Notes: a model not told the origin generated them from the letters alone. DNA of 64,000 nt from Cognatishimia sp. WU-CL00825 (GCF_040364665.1 NZ_BAABWX010000002.1:1-64000), one strand, 5' to 3'. Shown: positions 34,536 through 44,293, counted from the first letter of the stretch. Program-made: numbers and translations.

Positions 34536-34561
34536 AGGCCCCGCCAATGGCGGGGCTTTTT
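34536..34561 (+). terminator. rho-independent terminator of petABC
   Basis: GCCCCGCC and GGCGGGGC form an 8-bp perfect stem with an AAT loop, followed by TTTTT. Confidence 0.9.
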
Positions 34562-34593
34562 GCGTTTGGGGATGAGGGGTTTCACCCCTCAAA

Positions 34594-34622
34594 CTCCCCA
34601 GGGTATTTGGATCAAGAACAAA
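34594..34622 (-). repeat. dispersed repeat R1, copy 2
   Basis: Read on the minus strand: TTTGTTCTTGATCCAAATAC then CCTGGGGAG, followed by the hairpin TTTGAGGGGTGAAACCCCTC. It shares its core with copies at 30022 and 51777, and abuts R2 copy 1. Confidence 0.7.
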
Positions 34623-34627
34623 GGCCG

Positions 34628-34672
34628 CGAATCGTACAATTCGAGCGCTGAAACGTACAAATTGTACAATTA
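34628..34672 (+). repeat. dispersed repeat R2, copy 1
   Basis: CGAATCGTACAATTCGAGCG then CTGAAACGTACAAATTGTAC and AATTA. It contains the 13-bp perfect palindrome GTACAAATTGTAC. The inverted second copy at 59127-59171 matches over about 45 bp with only a few changes. Both lie between the ends of convergent genes. Confidence 0.7.
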
Positions 34673-34694
34673 AGAGAAAATAAAAGCGGCGCTC

Positions 34695-35864
34695 TTAGCG
34701 GGGCTTGGCACAGTGCCATTGGATGCATTTGCAGTTCACAAATCGTCCAAGGCGCGCGAGTTCCGCATCGAGTTTTTCTTGGCGTTTTGCGGTCCATGTC
34801 AGGCCGGGTTCTGGCCAGAGGTTGAGCACGGTAAGCTGTTGGGTTTTGCGACTGGCTTTGACTTCTAACCGCCCGATAAAGCAGTCTTTTTCCAGCAGCG
34901 GATAGACGTAGTAACCCCATTTGCGTTTGGCGGCGGGCACAAACATTTCGATGCGGTATTCAAAGCCAAAGAGACGTTGCAGTCGGTCGCGATCCCGGCA
35001 AACGGGATCAAATGGGTTCAGGATGCGCAGGCGCGTGCTTGGCGCGGTCAGTTCCGCAAGGCGATCTTCGATGTCAGGCGCTCCAAAAGACAGCGTGGTC
35101 GACCCATCGGCATTGGTCACTTGCACAGGAATTAAGTCAGCCTTTTCAAGCCATTCCTTGGTTTCCTTGGCCGAGGTTGTGTCCCAAAACTTCTGGATTT
35201 CGCCTTGGGTGCCGACCGCGATGCGATCAATTGCAGCCCGCATTAGAAAGTCGAGTTCTTGGGCCTCAGATAGGTTGGTATTGCGCAGGTGATCTGGAAA
35301 AACCCGCTCGGGAAGGTTGTAGTATTTGGTGAACCCATCGCGGAAACAGGTGGCCAATTCACCTGTCATCCACATGTAATCTAACGCTTTTTTATGAGGT
35401 GGCCGCGACCACATCTGTTTCTCGCCAACAATCTTGGTATCAAAGGCATGGGTTGATAACGCGCCCTCGGTACGGATGCGGGATTTGATTTCATCCAGAT
35501 AAGCGTTGCCCGCCAGATCCCCATGCCAGCGCCGCGCGGTGATATTCATACGGCGAAACTGACGTTGCCAAGCAGGCAGGAATGCCATCGGAATAACGCT
35601 GGCGTCATGGGTGAAATGCTCAAAGATCAGCCGATCTTTGGCAAGCAGGGGGTTGAGCATATCCTCGCGATATTTTTGGTTGCGGCTCCAGAGGATATGG
35701 TGATGCGCGCGAGCGACAACTTGGATGGTGTCAAGCTGCACCATGCCCAGTTTCAGGATTGTTCCATAAATGTCCAATGGTCCGGTCGGTGTGTCTGACA
35801 GGCCTTGTGACGCCAGCCAAAGCCAACGCGCGGTACGATTGTCGATCTTTATAGGTGCCTGCAA
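34695..35864 (-). CDS. YcaQ-like winged-helix DNA glycosylase family protein
   Basis: 389 residues resembling the HTH_42/YcaQ (AlkX) family. The N-terminus reads ARWLWLASQGLSDTPTGPLD, with LGMVQLDTIQVVARAHHHIL and a central MAFLPAWQRQF. The QxQ/QxD-type catalytic element of interstrand-crosslink glycosylases probably corresponds to VQLDTIQVV. A C-terminal winged-helix region ends RLGRFVNCKC. It may unhook DNA crosslinks as E. coli YcaQ does. It is convergent with petC. Confidence 0.82.
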   Translation of the reverse strand: MQAPIKIDNRTARWLWLASQGLSDTPTGPLDIYGTILKLGMVQLDTIQVVARAHHHILWSRNQKYREDMLNPLLAKDRLIFEHFTHDASVIPMAFLPAWQRQFRRMNITARRWHGDLAGNAYLDEIKSRIRTEGALSTHAFDTKIVGEKQMWSRPPHKKALDYMWMTGELATCFRDGFTKYYNLPERVFPDHLRNTNLSEAQELDFLMRAAIDRIAVGTQGEIQKFWDTTSAKETKEWLEKADLIPVQVTNADGSTTLSFGAPDIEDRLAELTAPSTRLRILNPFDPVCRDRDRLQRLFGFEYRIEMFVPAAKRKWGYYVYPLLEKDCFIGRLEVKASRKTQQLTVLNLWPEPGLTWTAKRQEKLDAELARLGRFVNCKCIQWHCAKPR

Positions 35865-35909
35865 AATGCCCTCCGTTTCAGGGCATCAAACAGGAACAAA
35901 GGGTGAAAA

Positions 35910-36818
35910 TCAATCCAAACCAACGATGTGTTGTTCGCCACGCGCACGCGCCAGCTGCATTTGCTTTTGCCGTTCACGAAAACGCTCTTTGTCACGAGAA
36001 CTTGTTTCATCCACACATTGATGACAGCTGACTCCGGTTTCGAATTCGGTGCGTTTGGTGTCCTCGGGCATCAAGGGCCGACGACAGGCGTGACACAGAA
36101 CATGGGGCCCTTCCTGCAGGCCGTGGCCAACCGAAACGCGGCCGTCAAAGACAAAGCATTCGCCTTCCCAGGTGCTGTCTTCCTGGGGCACTTCTTCGAG
36201 GTATTTCAGGATGCCGCCTTTGAGATGAAAGACGTCTGCGACACCTTGGCTCATCAGGTAATTTGTTGATTTTTCACAGCGAATCCCACCGGTGCAGAAC
36301 ATGGCGACGCGCTTGTTGTGAAAGCGTTCTTTGTTTTCTTCCCACCATTTTGGAAAGTCACGGAAGGTTTCGGTTTCTGGATCTATGGCACCTTTAAACG
36401 TGCCGATCCCGACCTCGTAATCATTGCGCGTGTCGATGGTGACGACATCTGGTGCTTGGATCAGCGCGTTCCAATCCTGTGGTTCAACATAGTTGCCCAC
36501 ATGGGCTGTCGGGTCCACGTTGGGTTGGCCCAGCGTCACGATCTCTTTTTTCAGCTTCACCTTCATGCGCGGAAACGGCTTGGCCGAAGCGCTGCTTTCT
36601 TTCCATTCGAAATCTGCGCAACCCGGCATGGACTGAATATGTGCAATGACCGCGTCAATTCCGCTGCGCGATCCGGCGATGGTGCCGTTGATGCCTTCGT
36701 TTGCCAACAAGAGTGTGCCGGTGACCTCTTGGGCTAGGCACAGGTCCAGCAAGGGATCCCGTAGGGCAGGAGGGTTATCAAAGCGGGTGAAGTGATATAG
36801 GGCGCAGACTGTAAACAT
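35910..36818 (-). CDS. trhO: tRNA uridine(34) hydroxylase, rhodanese-type (TrhO)
   Basis: 302 residues from ATG 36818; a TTG nine bases upstream is also possible. An N-terminal acylphosphatase-like domain (TGTLLLANEGINGTIAGSRS) is followed by a rhodanese domain with DTRNDYEVGIGTFKGAIDP and the active-site loop CTGGIRCEKSTNYL. A C-terminal CxxC pair region (CHACRRPL, CHQCVDETS) completes the family pattern. It catalyses oxygen-dependent 5-hydroxylation of U34 in tRNA. Confidence 0.92.
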   Translation of the reverse strand: MFTVCALYHFTRFDNPPALRDPLLDLCLAQEVTGTLLLANEGINGTIAGSRSGIDAVIAHIQSMPGCADFEWKESSASAKPFPRMKVKLKKEIVTLGQPNVDPTAHVGNYVEPQDWNALIQAPDVVTIDTRNDYEVGIGTFKGAIDPETETFRDFPKWWEENKERFHNKRVAMFCTGGIRCEKSTNYLMSQGVADVFHLKGGILKYLEEVPQEDSTWEGECFVFDGRVSVGHGLQEGPHVLCHACRRPLMPEDTKRTEFETGVSCHQCVDETSSRDKERFRERQKQMQLARARGEQHIVGLD

Positions 36819-36914
36819 AGCTGCCAATTACGCCCAATCTGGGCGCTGAGCAAGCCCCGCCATTGACGCGGTTTGTCACGCCGCCTAGGCATATGGAAAC
36901 CGATGGAGGCGCAT

Positions 36915-37511
36915 ATGGCCAAGGCTTTGATTGTGATCGATGTTCAAAATGATTTTTGCCCTGGCGGGGCATTGGCCGTTGCGCAGGGCGACCAGATTGT
37001 GGCACCGATCAACGCATTGATGGGACAGTATGATGCGGTCATCTGCACTCAAGATTGGCATCCTGCGCTGCATTCGTCGTTTGCGTCGTCCCATCCCGCT
37101 AAAGCGCCGATGGACATGATCCAGATGTCTTATGGGGATCAGGTACTATGGCCAGATCATTGCGTGCAGGGCAGCGATGGGGCGAAGTTTCACCCGAAGT
37201 TGGATGTGAAACGGGCAGATCTAATTCTGCGCAAGGGATATAACCCTGAAATCGACAGCTATTCGGGCTTCTTTGAGAACGACCAGACGACGCCCACAGG
37301 TCTGGAGGGATATCTTAAAAGCCGTGATTTGACGGATCTGACTTTGGTCGGTTTGGCCACGGATTTCTGCGTGCAATTTTCAGCTTTAGATGCTGCGAGG
37401 CTCGGGTTCTCGGTCACAGTGCTGCAAGATTTTTGTCGCGGTATCGATATTGATGGTTCTTTGCGGGCCGCACTGGAAAACATGGACCTTGCCGGAGTTG
37501 TCTTGGCTTAG
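36915..37511 (+). CDS. pncA: nicotinamidase
   Basis: 198 residues from ATG 36915, with GGAGG 5 bp upstream. Catalytic Asp is in LIVIDVQNDFCPGGALAV, the metal site in CTQDWHPALHSSFASSH, and the nucleophilic Cys in GLATDFCVQFSALDA. It hydrolyses nicotinamide to nicotinate, which the next gene's product uses, so this is the NAD salvage pair. The gap to pncB is 60 bp. Confidence 0.94.
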   Translation: MAKALIVIDVQNDFCPGGALAVAQGDQIVAPINALMGQYDAVICTQDWHPALHSSFASSHPAKAPMDMIQMSYGDQVLWPDHCVQGSDGAKFHPKLDVKRADLILRKGYNPEIDSYSGFFENDQTTPTGLEGYLKSRDLTDLTLVGLATDFCVQFSALDAARLGFSVTVLQDFCRGIDIDGSLRAALENMDLAGVVLA

Positions 37512-37571
37512 AAAGCTTGTGGTAATCGTAAAGACTTGCCAACATGGCCATCAAAAGGCGCGGAGAGATTT

Positions 37572-38864
37572 ATGGTTGATATCAGCGGGCGCGTGTGGAG
37601 CCATAAGTGGAAAATTGACCCGATTGTGCGTTCGCTGATCGATACAGATTTTTATAAGCTGTTGATGTGTCAAAGTGTTTTCCGAAATAAGCGCGATACT
37701 CAGGTCACGTTTTCGCTGATAAATCGCAGCTCGGATGTGCCTTTGGCCAAGTTGATCGACGAGGGTGAATTGCGCGAGCAACTCGATCATGTGCGTTCGT
37801 TGTCCCTAAGCCGTGGGGAAAGCACCTGGCTGCGCGGCAATACTTTTTATGGCAAGCGCCAGATGTTCAGCCCTGATTTTATGGAGTGGTTTGAGGCATT
37901 GCGTCTGCCTGACTATCATCTGGAGCGGGTGGGCGACCAATATGAGCTGACGTTTGAAGGCAGTTGGCCGGAGGTGATGCTGTGGGAAATCCCGGCGCTT
38001 GCGGTATTGATGGAATTGCGTGGCCGCGCTGTTTTGCATCAGATGAAAAAATTTGAACTCCAAGTGCTGTATGCGCGGGCAACCACCAAGCTCTGGGAGA
38101 AAGTTGAAACCCTGCGCGGGCTTGACGGGTTACGCATTGCAGACTTTGGAACGCGTCGACGGCATTCCTATCTTTGGCAGGACTGGGCCGTGCAAGCCAT
38201 GGTCGAAGGCCTGGGCGAGAAATTTGTGGGCACGTCTAATTGCCTGATCGCCAAGAACAGAGACCTGGAAGCCATCGGCACCAATGCGCACGAACTGCCG
38301 ATGGTCTATGCAGCATTGGCAAAAACCGATGCAGAGCTGGCGCAATCACCGTATCTGGTGCTGTCAGACTGGCAAGAAGAACACGATGGCAATCTGCGCA
38401 TTATTCTGCCTGACACCTATGGCACCCAAGGTTTCTTGCAACGCGCTCCTGCGTGGTTGGCGGGTTGGACAGGCATGCGCATTGATTCCGGTGATCCAGC
38501 TAAAGGGGCGGAAGAGGCGATCGCATGGTGGACGTCGCGTGGCGAAGACCCCACCAAAAAACTGGTGATTTTTTCGGATGGGTTGGATGTGCAAAAAATT
38601 GTCGAATTGCAAAAGCAGTTTGCAGGCCGCGTTCAAACGTCGTTTGGTTGGGGCACCTTGTTGACCAATGACTTCCGCGGTTTGGTGCCTCAGGATCGGC
38701 TTGCGCCGTTTTCTTTGGTGTGCAAAGCGGTGAAAGCGGGCGGGCAACCAACGGTTAAGCTGTCGGACAATCCCAACAAAGCCATGGGGCCCGCGGCAGA
38801 AATCAAGCGTTACAAAAGGGTGTTTGGTGTCAGCGTGCAAACCCCGATCGAGGTTGTGGTTTAA
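37572..38864 (+). CDS. pncB: nicotinate phosphoribosyltransferase
   Basis: 430 residues from ATG 37572 (GGAGAG 5 bp upstream). Motifs are IDTDFYKLLMCQSVF at the N-terminus, FGTRRRHSYLWQDWAVQAM with the catalytic-His loop, GTSNCLIAKNRDLEAIGTNA, and FSDGLDVQKIVELQKQFAGR with the phosphoribosyl pocket. It converts nicotinate and PRPP to nicotinate mononucleotide. The stop overlaps the convergent FabD-like gene by 3 bp. Confidence 0.95.
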   Translation: MVDISGRVWSHKWKIDPIVRSLIDTDFYKLLMCQSVFRNKRDTQVTFSLINRSSDVPLAKLIDEGELREQLDHVRSLSLSRGESTWLRGNTFYGKRQMFSPDFMEWFEALRLPDYHLERVGDQYELTFEGSWPEVMLWEIPALAVLMELRGRAVLHQMKKFELQVLYARATTKLWEKVETLRGLDGLRIADFGTRRRHSYLWQDWAVQAMVEGLGEKFVGTSNCLIAKNRDLEAIGTNAHELPMVYAALAKTDAELAQSPYLVLSDWQEEHDGNLRIILPDTYGTQGFLQRAPAWLAGWTGMRIDSGDPAKGAEEAIAWWTSRGEDPTKKLVIFSDGLDVQKIVELQKQFAGRVQTSFGWGTLLTNDFRGLVPQDRLAPFSLVCKAVKAGGQPTVKLSDNPNKAMGPAAEIKRYKRVFGVSVQTPIEVVV

Positions 38865-39871
38865 CCTCCCATAGAGACCAGATCAGGCCGGGTTTTCTGG
38901 GCGGCTTGAAAGTCCGATTTGCTTGTCCAACCTTGCCAATTGCAGCGTATCAGCGATTGGGCAACAGAACCGCCAAGTGTGGTGCCAGGGCCAAGCACAA
39001 TAAAGACATCCGGGCAGAATTCGCGTGCGGCCATGCGGATGGTGGCTGCAAAGTCATAGGGCGCGACGACCTGTTGCCCCAGCGTGTAGTCCCAAAGCGC
39101 CGATAAATCGCTTGCCTTAGGATACCAAACCGCCCCCCGGCCATCAATCAGCGGAATCTTTGGTTGTTGAAACAGCGACTCTGGCAGCGCTGCACGCCCC
39201 AGCGCGGCAACGGGTTTCTGCAATAGGGAATGAAAACCAGCGTGGTTTTTCAAGCGCATTGGAAATCGGGATTGGATCGGGGGCAATTCAGCCTCAAACG
39301 CTTCAATACCTGCTTCGTTCCCAGCCAGAACCAGCAAACCGCCAAGATCAATGGACAGTGACAGAATGTTGCCTGAGCGATTTGAAATGTCGGTGCATTT
39401 GTCTAACAATGCCTGTTTTGCACCTGGAATTTCCTGCCAATTTTCGTCGCTATAGGGGTATAGGATTTGCCCTCCTATTAGGTGATCCTGCATCAATGTG
39501 CCCATGGTGTTCACCACCCGCATACCGTTTTGCGCGCTGAGTGTTCCGGCGCAGGCCAAGGCAATATACCAACCCATCGAATTGCCGGTGATGGCAAGGA
39601 TGTCAAATTCTGCTTGGTCAATGGACAAATAGTCGGCGTAGGCGCAGCCATAGATCAGTGCGCTGGCATTGTCGCCGCGCGTATGCACCGACATCTTAAA
39701 GGATTCAGCGCCATCCAACGCGCTGAGGGTGGGTTGACGGGCAGAGATCCGGTAGTCGTCAAATGCACGGATCAGGTCAGGCTTGTCAGCATGACGCTGC
39801 GCAAGATAGCCAATTTCAGGCGCATTATAGGTTCCGCGCCCCGGCGCGATAACAACGGCAGTTTTTTTCAT
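38861..39871 (-). CDS. FabD-like acyltransferase (ACP S-malonyltransferase family)
   Basis: 336 residues. The alpha/beta acyltransferase fold is recognised by ITGNSMGWYIALACAG, where GNSMG is the GxSxG nucleophile motif, and by NHAGFHSLLQKPVA with the catalytic His. The start ATG overlaps the stop of the fused E1 gene (ATGA), so it is co-translated with it. It is not the housekeeping fabD context (no fabG/acpP). Transfer of an acyl group made by the upstream enzymes is conceivable but unproven. Confidence 0.78.
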   Translation of the reverse strand: MKKTAVVIAPGRGTYNAPEIGYLAQRHADKPDLIRAFDDYRISARQPTLSALDGAESFKMSVHTRGDNASALIYGCAYADYLSIDQAEFDILAITGNSMGWYIALACAGTLSAQNGMRVVNTMGTLMQDHLIGGQILYPYSDENWQEIPGAKQALLDKCTDISNRSGNILSLSIDLGGLLVLAGNEAGIEAFEAELPPIQSRFPMRLKNHAGFHSLLQKPVAALGRAALPESLFQQPKIPLIDGRGAVWYPKASDLSALWDYTLGQQVVAPYDFAATIRMAAREFCPDVFIVLGPGTTLGGSVAQSLIRCNWQGWTSKSDFQAAQKTRPDLVSMGG

Positions 39872-42051
39872 GTGGCCTTCCAAAGTCTTAGGGCCGCGTC
39901 CGCAATCGATTGCGCCGAGGGCATCGTGGCGGCATAGGCCGGGCCGGTCGCAATAAAGCTGTCTTGGGCGGCCAATCGCGCATGGGGCAAATCGCTGTTT
40001 TCATGCAGGAATGCCATTAGGGCTTCGGATAGATTGCCCGATTGCCGGCATTCATCCACCACAAGCACTTTGCGCACGCCACTAAGGGCTTTTAACAGCC
40101 CATCCGTTGGCAGCGGAGTCAACCATCGCACATCGATTACGCGGCAATCAATGCCCTGTTTGGACAGTGTTTTCTGGGCCTGCGTCGCCAGATAGCGCCC
40201 GTTTCCATAGGTGACGATTGCCAGCGGGCCATCACCTGCCACACCAACTTCTCCGAGGGCAATTGTTTCGTTGGGGTCAGGGTAGGTTTGCATCCACCCC
40301 CCGTCCTTTTCAGCGTGTAAATCACGCATCGGATATAGCGCGATGGGCTCGACAAATACCACAACGCGTTGCTCTTCGCGCGCCAGCCGGACACATTCTC
40401 GCAGCATCTTTACAGCATCATCGCCGCGCGATGGGCAGGCCAGTATGATGCCGGGAATATCGCGTAGAACGCCCAAGGAATTGTCGTTGTGGAAGTGGCC
40501 ACCAAATCCTTTTTGATAGCCAAGCCCTGCAATACGCAGCACCATTGGGTTGCTAAATTGCCCATTCGAGAAAAAGGGCAGAGTGGCAGCTTCACCGCGC
40601 AACTGGTCTTCGGCGTTGTGAAGATAAGCCAAAAACTGGATTTCCGGCAGCGAGATAAACCCATTGTGGCCCATTCCAATCGCAAGCCCGAGGATAGATT
40701 GCTCGTCCAGTAGGGTGTCGATCATACGGTCAGGCCCAAAGCGGTCTGTCAGTTTTTGGGTCACTCCATAAACCCCGCCCTTGCGCCCAACATCTTCGCC
40801 CATCATCACAAGTTCGGAATGGGTCAACATTAGGTCGGTCAAAGCCCAATTGAGCAGACGCGACATCACCTGAGGGGATTTCATTTGTTTGAAGTCGGAC
40901 CCAAAAGCAGCGGAGCGTTCTGCGGCAGTGGGAGGTACTGGAACCTGACAAGCGCGCTTTGGCGGAACTAGGCTTGCCATGACATCTTTGGCGGTTTGCA
41001 GGCGTGGATGGGTTATGACCTGTTTTGCGACGCGCGCGCATTGCGCTTCTGACTCATCATAAATTGCCAGAATGTCATCGCTGCTCAGCAGTTGTTTTTC
41101 AGTCAAGAGACGGGCGGAATGCAGCAAAGGATCGTCAGCTTCCCAGTCTTCAAAAACCGCTTTTGGCAAATAGGCCTGTTGCAGATCTGACCCAGCATGG
41201 CCGTAAAGCCGCACAACATTCATATGCAAAAACGCGGGTTTCTTGGTGTCCCGGACATAAGTCGCCGCCGCAGAGGCAGTTTTGTAAGCGTCATACAAAT
41301 CCAGCCCGTTGGCCTTAAAGTATCGCAGTCCTGGTTTTTGTGAAAAGTTTGCTTCGATCCAACCTTTTGGCGTGCGTGTGGATATGCCTATGCCATTGTC
41401 TTCACACACAAATAACAGAGGCATGGGCACGGATTGAAACGAAGTCCAAGCAGCGGTGTTTATTGCCCCTTGTGCCGTAGAGTGATTGGCAGATGCGTCG
41501 CCAAAGCTGCACAGAACCAATCCGTCTTTTGCCAAGGTTTGGTGTTCGGGGGCGTGGCGCTTGGACAGGCCAATCGAATAAGCAGCACCCACCGCTTTGG
41601 GCAGATGGCTGGCAATGGTCGAGGTTTGTGGAGGAATGCTCAGGGCTTTGGACCCTAGAACTTTGTGGCGTCCGCCAGAAATTGGATCATCGCGAGAGGT
41701 CGCAAAGGACAGCAGCATATCCCAGGTGGCGCTGACACCGGGCACTTGGCTGCTGCGCATCGTTTGAAAGGCACCATCGCGATAATGCAAAAACGCCATG
41801 TCGCTGGGGCGCAGTGCACTTGCAACCGCAGCCATGCCCTCGTGACCAGAAGACCCGATTGTATAAAAGCCTTGGCCCTCGGCCTGCATTTTGCGCGACC
41901 GACGATCCAGATTTCGACTGAGGCACTGGGCACGAAAAATCGCTACGGCCTCGGTATCAGAAAGCGGACCATCCGGCGCACTTCCCAACGGGAAATCCGC
42001 ATTAGCTATGCGTTTGCGAAAAGCCTGGTCGACAACATCTGCGCGATCCAT
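39868..42051 (-). CDS. fused 2-oxoacid dehydrogenase E1 alpha-beta
   Basis: 727 residues. Residues 1 to about 370 are E1-alpha, with the thiamine-diphosphate motif SFGDASANHSTAQGAINTA through CEDNGIGIST. From about 385 the E1-beta part begins (LMTHSELVMMGEDVGRKGGV; later GIILACPSRGDDAVKMLREC). It should decarboxylate a 2-oxo acid (branched-chain or similar) and pass the acyl group on. No E2 or E3 gene is present nearby, which is odd for this family. It lies 12 bp after gcdH and is coupled to the FabD-like gene. Confidence 0.85.
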   Translation of the reverse strand: MDRADVVDQAFRKRIANADFPLGSAPDGPLSDTEAVAIFRAQCLSRNLDRRSRKMQAEGQGFYTIGSSGHEGMAAVASALRPSDMAFLHYRDGAFQTMRSSQVPGVSATWDMLLSFATSRDDPISGGRHKVLGSKALSIPPQTSTIASHLPKAVGAAYSIGLSKRHAPEHQTLAKDGLVLCSFGDASANHSTAQGAINTAAWTSFQSVPMPLLFVCEDNGIGISTRTPKGWIEANFSQKPGLRYFKANGLDLYDAYKTASAAATYVRDTKKPAFLHMNVVRLYGHAGSDLQQAYLPKAVFEDWEADDPLLHSARLLTEKQLLSSDDILAIYDESEAQCARVAKQVITHPRLQTAKDVMASLVPPKRACQVPVPPTAAERSAAFGSDFKQMKSPQVMSRLLNWALTDLMLTHSELVMMGEDVGRKGGVYGVTQKLTDRFGPDRMIDTLLDEQSILGLAIGMGHNGFISLPEIQFLAYLHNAEDQLRGEAATLPFFSNGQFSNPMVLRIAGLGYQKGFGGHFHNDNSLGVLRDIPGIILACPSRGDDAVKMLRECVRLAREEQRVVVFVEPIALYPMRDLHAEKDGGWMQTYPDPNETIALGEVGVAGDGPLAIVTYGNGRYLATQAQKTLSKQGIDCRVIDVRWLTPLPTDGLLKALSGVRKVLVVDECRQSGNLSEALMAFLHENSDLPHARLAAQDSFIATGPAYAATMPSAQSIADAALRLWKAT

Positions 42052-42063
42052 TCTGAATTTCCT

Positions 42064-43272
42064 CTAGAAAAACGCCTGAAGGCCAGTTTGTGCGCGTCCT
42101 AGTATCAGCGCATGCACATCGTGGGTGCCTTCGTATGTGTTCACCGTTTCAAGATTCACCATGTGGCGCATCACCTGAAATTCCAGCGAAATGCCATTGC
42201 CGCCGTGCATGTCGCGGGCATTGCGCGCAATATCTAACGCTTTGCCACAATTGTTGCGCTTGATCATCGAAATCATTTCCGGCGCGGCTTGGGCGTCATC
42301 CATCAATCGGCCAACCCGCAGCGCGGCTTGCAGGCCCAGAGTGATTTCAGTCTGCATGTTGGCCAGTTTCAATTGAAAGAGCTGGGTTTGGGCCAGTGGC
42401 TTACCGAATTGTTTGCGGTCAAGCCCATATTGCCGCGACGCGTGCCAACAGAATTCGGCGGCCCCCAAGACCCCCCAAGCAATACCATAGCGGGCGCGGT
42501 TCAGGCATCCAAATGGCCCCTTCAGGCCTTCGACATTTGGCAAAAGTGCGGCGTCGCTGACTTCGACGTTGTCCAAGACAATTTCGCCGGTCACCGACGC
42601 ACGCAGGCTGCCCTTGTGCGCGATCTTGGGCGCGCTCAGACCCTTGGTGCCTTTTTGCAAGACAAAGCCTTTGATTTTACCGTCGTGCGCGTCAGATTTT
42701 GCCCACACGACAAAAACATCTGCGATAGGCGCGTTGGTGATCCACATTTTTGCGCCATTCAGCACGTAACCGCCGTCGGTTTTTGTTGCCGTGGTCTTCA
42801 GGCTGCCGGGATCCGAACCGGCATCTGGTTCAGTTAGGCCAAAACACCCGATCCATTCGCCACTTGCCAGTTTGGGCAAATAAGTCATGCGCTGTTCTTC
42901 GGTGCCATAGGCGTAAATCGGATACATCACCAATGAACTTTGCACCGACATCATCGATCGGTATCCCGAATCCACACGTTCCACTTCGCGGGCAATCAAG
43001 CCATAAGACACATAGCCCGCTCCCAAGCCCCCGTAGGTTTCGGGCAGAGTGGCACCTAGCAGGCCCATCTCTCCCATTTCGCGGAATATTTCTGTGTCGG
43101 TTTCTTCGTTTTCAAAAGCCGTGGTGACGCGCGGCATCAATTTATCTTGCGCATAGGCATGCGTCGCGTCCCGCAGCATCCGCTCGTCTTCTCTCAGCTG
43201 TTGTTCCAGCAAAAATGGGTCGTCCCAGGTATAGTTCGCAAGGTTTGGCGAGTCTTTTGGAGTGAGTGACAT
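42064..43272 (-). CDS. gcdH: glutaryl-CoA dehydrogenase-type acyl-CoA dehydrogenase
   Basis: 402 residues. FAD-contacting segments are [20 protein letters not shown] and [16 protein letters not shown]. The catalytic Glu is in [20 protein letters not shown], and [19 protein letters not shown] is highly typical of GcdH. GcdH oxidises and decarboxylates glutaryl-CoA to crotonyl-CoA in lysine and aromatic degradation. It is the first gene of a three-gene leftward operon, divergent from a LysR gene whose promoter region carries a shared inverted repeat. Confidence 0.92.
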   Translation of the reverse strand: MSLTPKDSPNLANYTWDDPFLLEQQLREDERMLRDATHAYAQDKLMPRVTTAFENEETDTEIFREMGEMGLLGATLPETYGGLGAGYVSYGLIAREVERVDSGYRSMMSVQSSLVMYPIYAYGTEEQRMTYLPKLASGEWIGCFGLTEPDAGSDPGSLKTTATKTDGGYVLNGAKMWITNAPIADVFVVWAKSDAHDGKIKGFVLQKGTKGLSAPKIAHKGSLRASVTGEIVLDNVEVSDAALLPNVEGLKGPFGCLNRARYGIAWGVLGAAEFCWHASRQYGLDRKQFGKPLAQTQLFQLKLANMQTEITLGLQAALRVGRLMDDAQAAPEMISMIKRNNCGKALDIARNARDMHGGNGISLEFQVMRHMVNLETVNTYEGTHDVHALILGRAQTGLQAFF

Positions 43273-43302
43273 GAGGAATCCTGGTGTTTGAAGAGGGAAG
43301 AA

Positions 43303-43410
43303 ATATCATTCCGCATAGAAATGTTTCTGCAGTTTTTTAAAAGATACGATGACATAGGCACAAAAAATAGCGATAAATCGGCATAAGAACATTGCGAAAT
43401 GGAATGATAT
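43303..43410. promoter_or_regulatory. inverted repeat pair flanking the gcdH-lysR divergent promoter
   Basis: ATATCATTCC (43303-43312) and its exact complement GGAATGATAT (43401-43410) lie 88 bp apart, facing gcdH and lysR respectively. After the 10-bp core both sites end in AATG at the same distance. The second one overlaps the lysR start codon. This suggests a pair of LysR-type sites giving autorepression and control of the operon. Confidence 0.5.
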
Positions 43411-44293
43411 GCTGAGATATGCGCGCCGAAACGTGCCACCATTGGCCTGGCTTATGTCATTTGAGGCAGTCAGCCGGGCAGGATCGGTAACGCAGGCCGC
43501 AAAGCAATTGGATTTGACCCAGGGGGCTGTCAGCCGCCACATTCAGAAACTAGAAGATTTTTTGAATTATGGGCTGTTTCACCGTGAAAAAAAGCGGTTG
43601 GTGCTGACGCCGCTTGGCAGCGCTTACGCTGAAACCATCGGGCAGGCGCTGGCGCAAATTTCCAACGCCACGCAGGATTTGCAGAGCAATCCAGACGGGG
43701 GCGTACTTGAATTGGCAATTCTTCCAGCCTTTGGGTCACATTGGCTTGCGCCGCGACTGGCTGACTTTCAACAAGAAAACCCCGGTGTTGCCTTGCACCT
43801 AACGACGCGGCTGGCCCCATTTGATTTTATGCAAGAGAGGTTTCATGCGGCTATTCACTTTGGGCGCGACAATTGGCAGGGGGCAAAGGCGCTAAAGCTT
43901 ATGACTGAAAAACTGGTTCCGGTTTATGCGCCGCTGCTGCCCCTCAACGAGGTGACCTCAGCTGCTGACATTGTTGGGTTGCCGTTGCTGTCGCTGAACA
44001 CCCGGCCACAGGCTTGGCAAAGGTGGTTTGCTGCCAATGAAATTACAGCCCCGATGCCAGAAAACCTGGTCTTTGACCAGTTCGAGACCCTGTTGCAGGC
44101 CAGTTTGGGGGGGCTGGGTGTTGCCTTGATGCCGGAATTCTTGGTGCACCAAGATATTCAACGTGGCTCGCTGTGCACCGTTCCGGGGCGTGCAAGCCCC
44201 AACCAGAACGCCTATTATTTGGTCTGGCCGGAAAGCCGTGAGACTTATCCGCCGTTCCATGCATTTAAAAACTGGATGGCCACCCAATTTTGA
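43409..44293 (+). CDS. LysR-family transcriptional regulator, GcvA-like
   Basis: 294 residues. The helix-turn-helix is in residues 15-60 (SVTQAAKQLDLTQGAVSRHI then QKLEDFL) and the periplasmic-binding-protein-like effector domain in residues 95-290 (ILPAFGSHWLAPRLADFQ, HFGRDNWQGAKALKL). It resembles GcvA-type members. It is divergent from gcdH, which it probably regulates, perhaps in response to glutarate or a CoA ester. Confidence 0.88.
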   Translation: MLRYARRNVPPLAWLMSFEAVSRAGSVTQAAKQLDLTQGAVSRHIQKLEDFLNYGLFHREKKRLVLTPLGSAYAETIGQALAQISNATQDLQSNPDGGVLELAILPAFGSHWLAPRLADFQQENPGVALHLTTRLAPFDFMQERFHAAIHFGRDNWQGAKALKLMTEKLVPVYAPLLPLNEVTSAADIVGLPLLSLNTRPQAWQRWFAANEITAPMPENLVFDQFETLLQASLGGLGVALMPEFLVHQDIQRGSLCTVPGRASPNQNAYYLVWPESRETYPPFHAFKNWMATQF

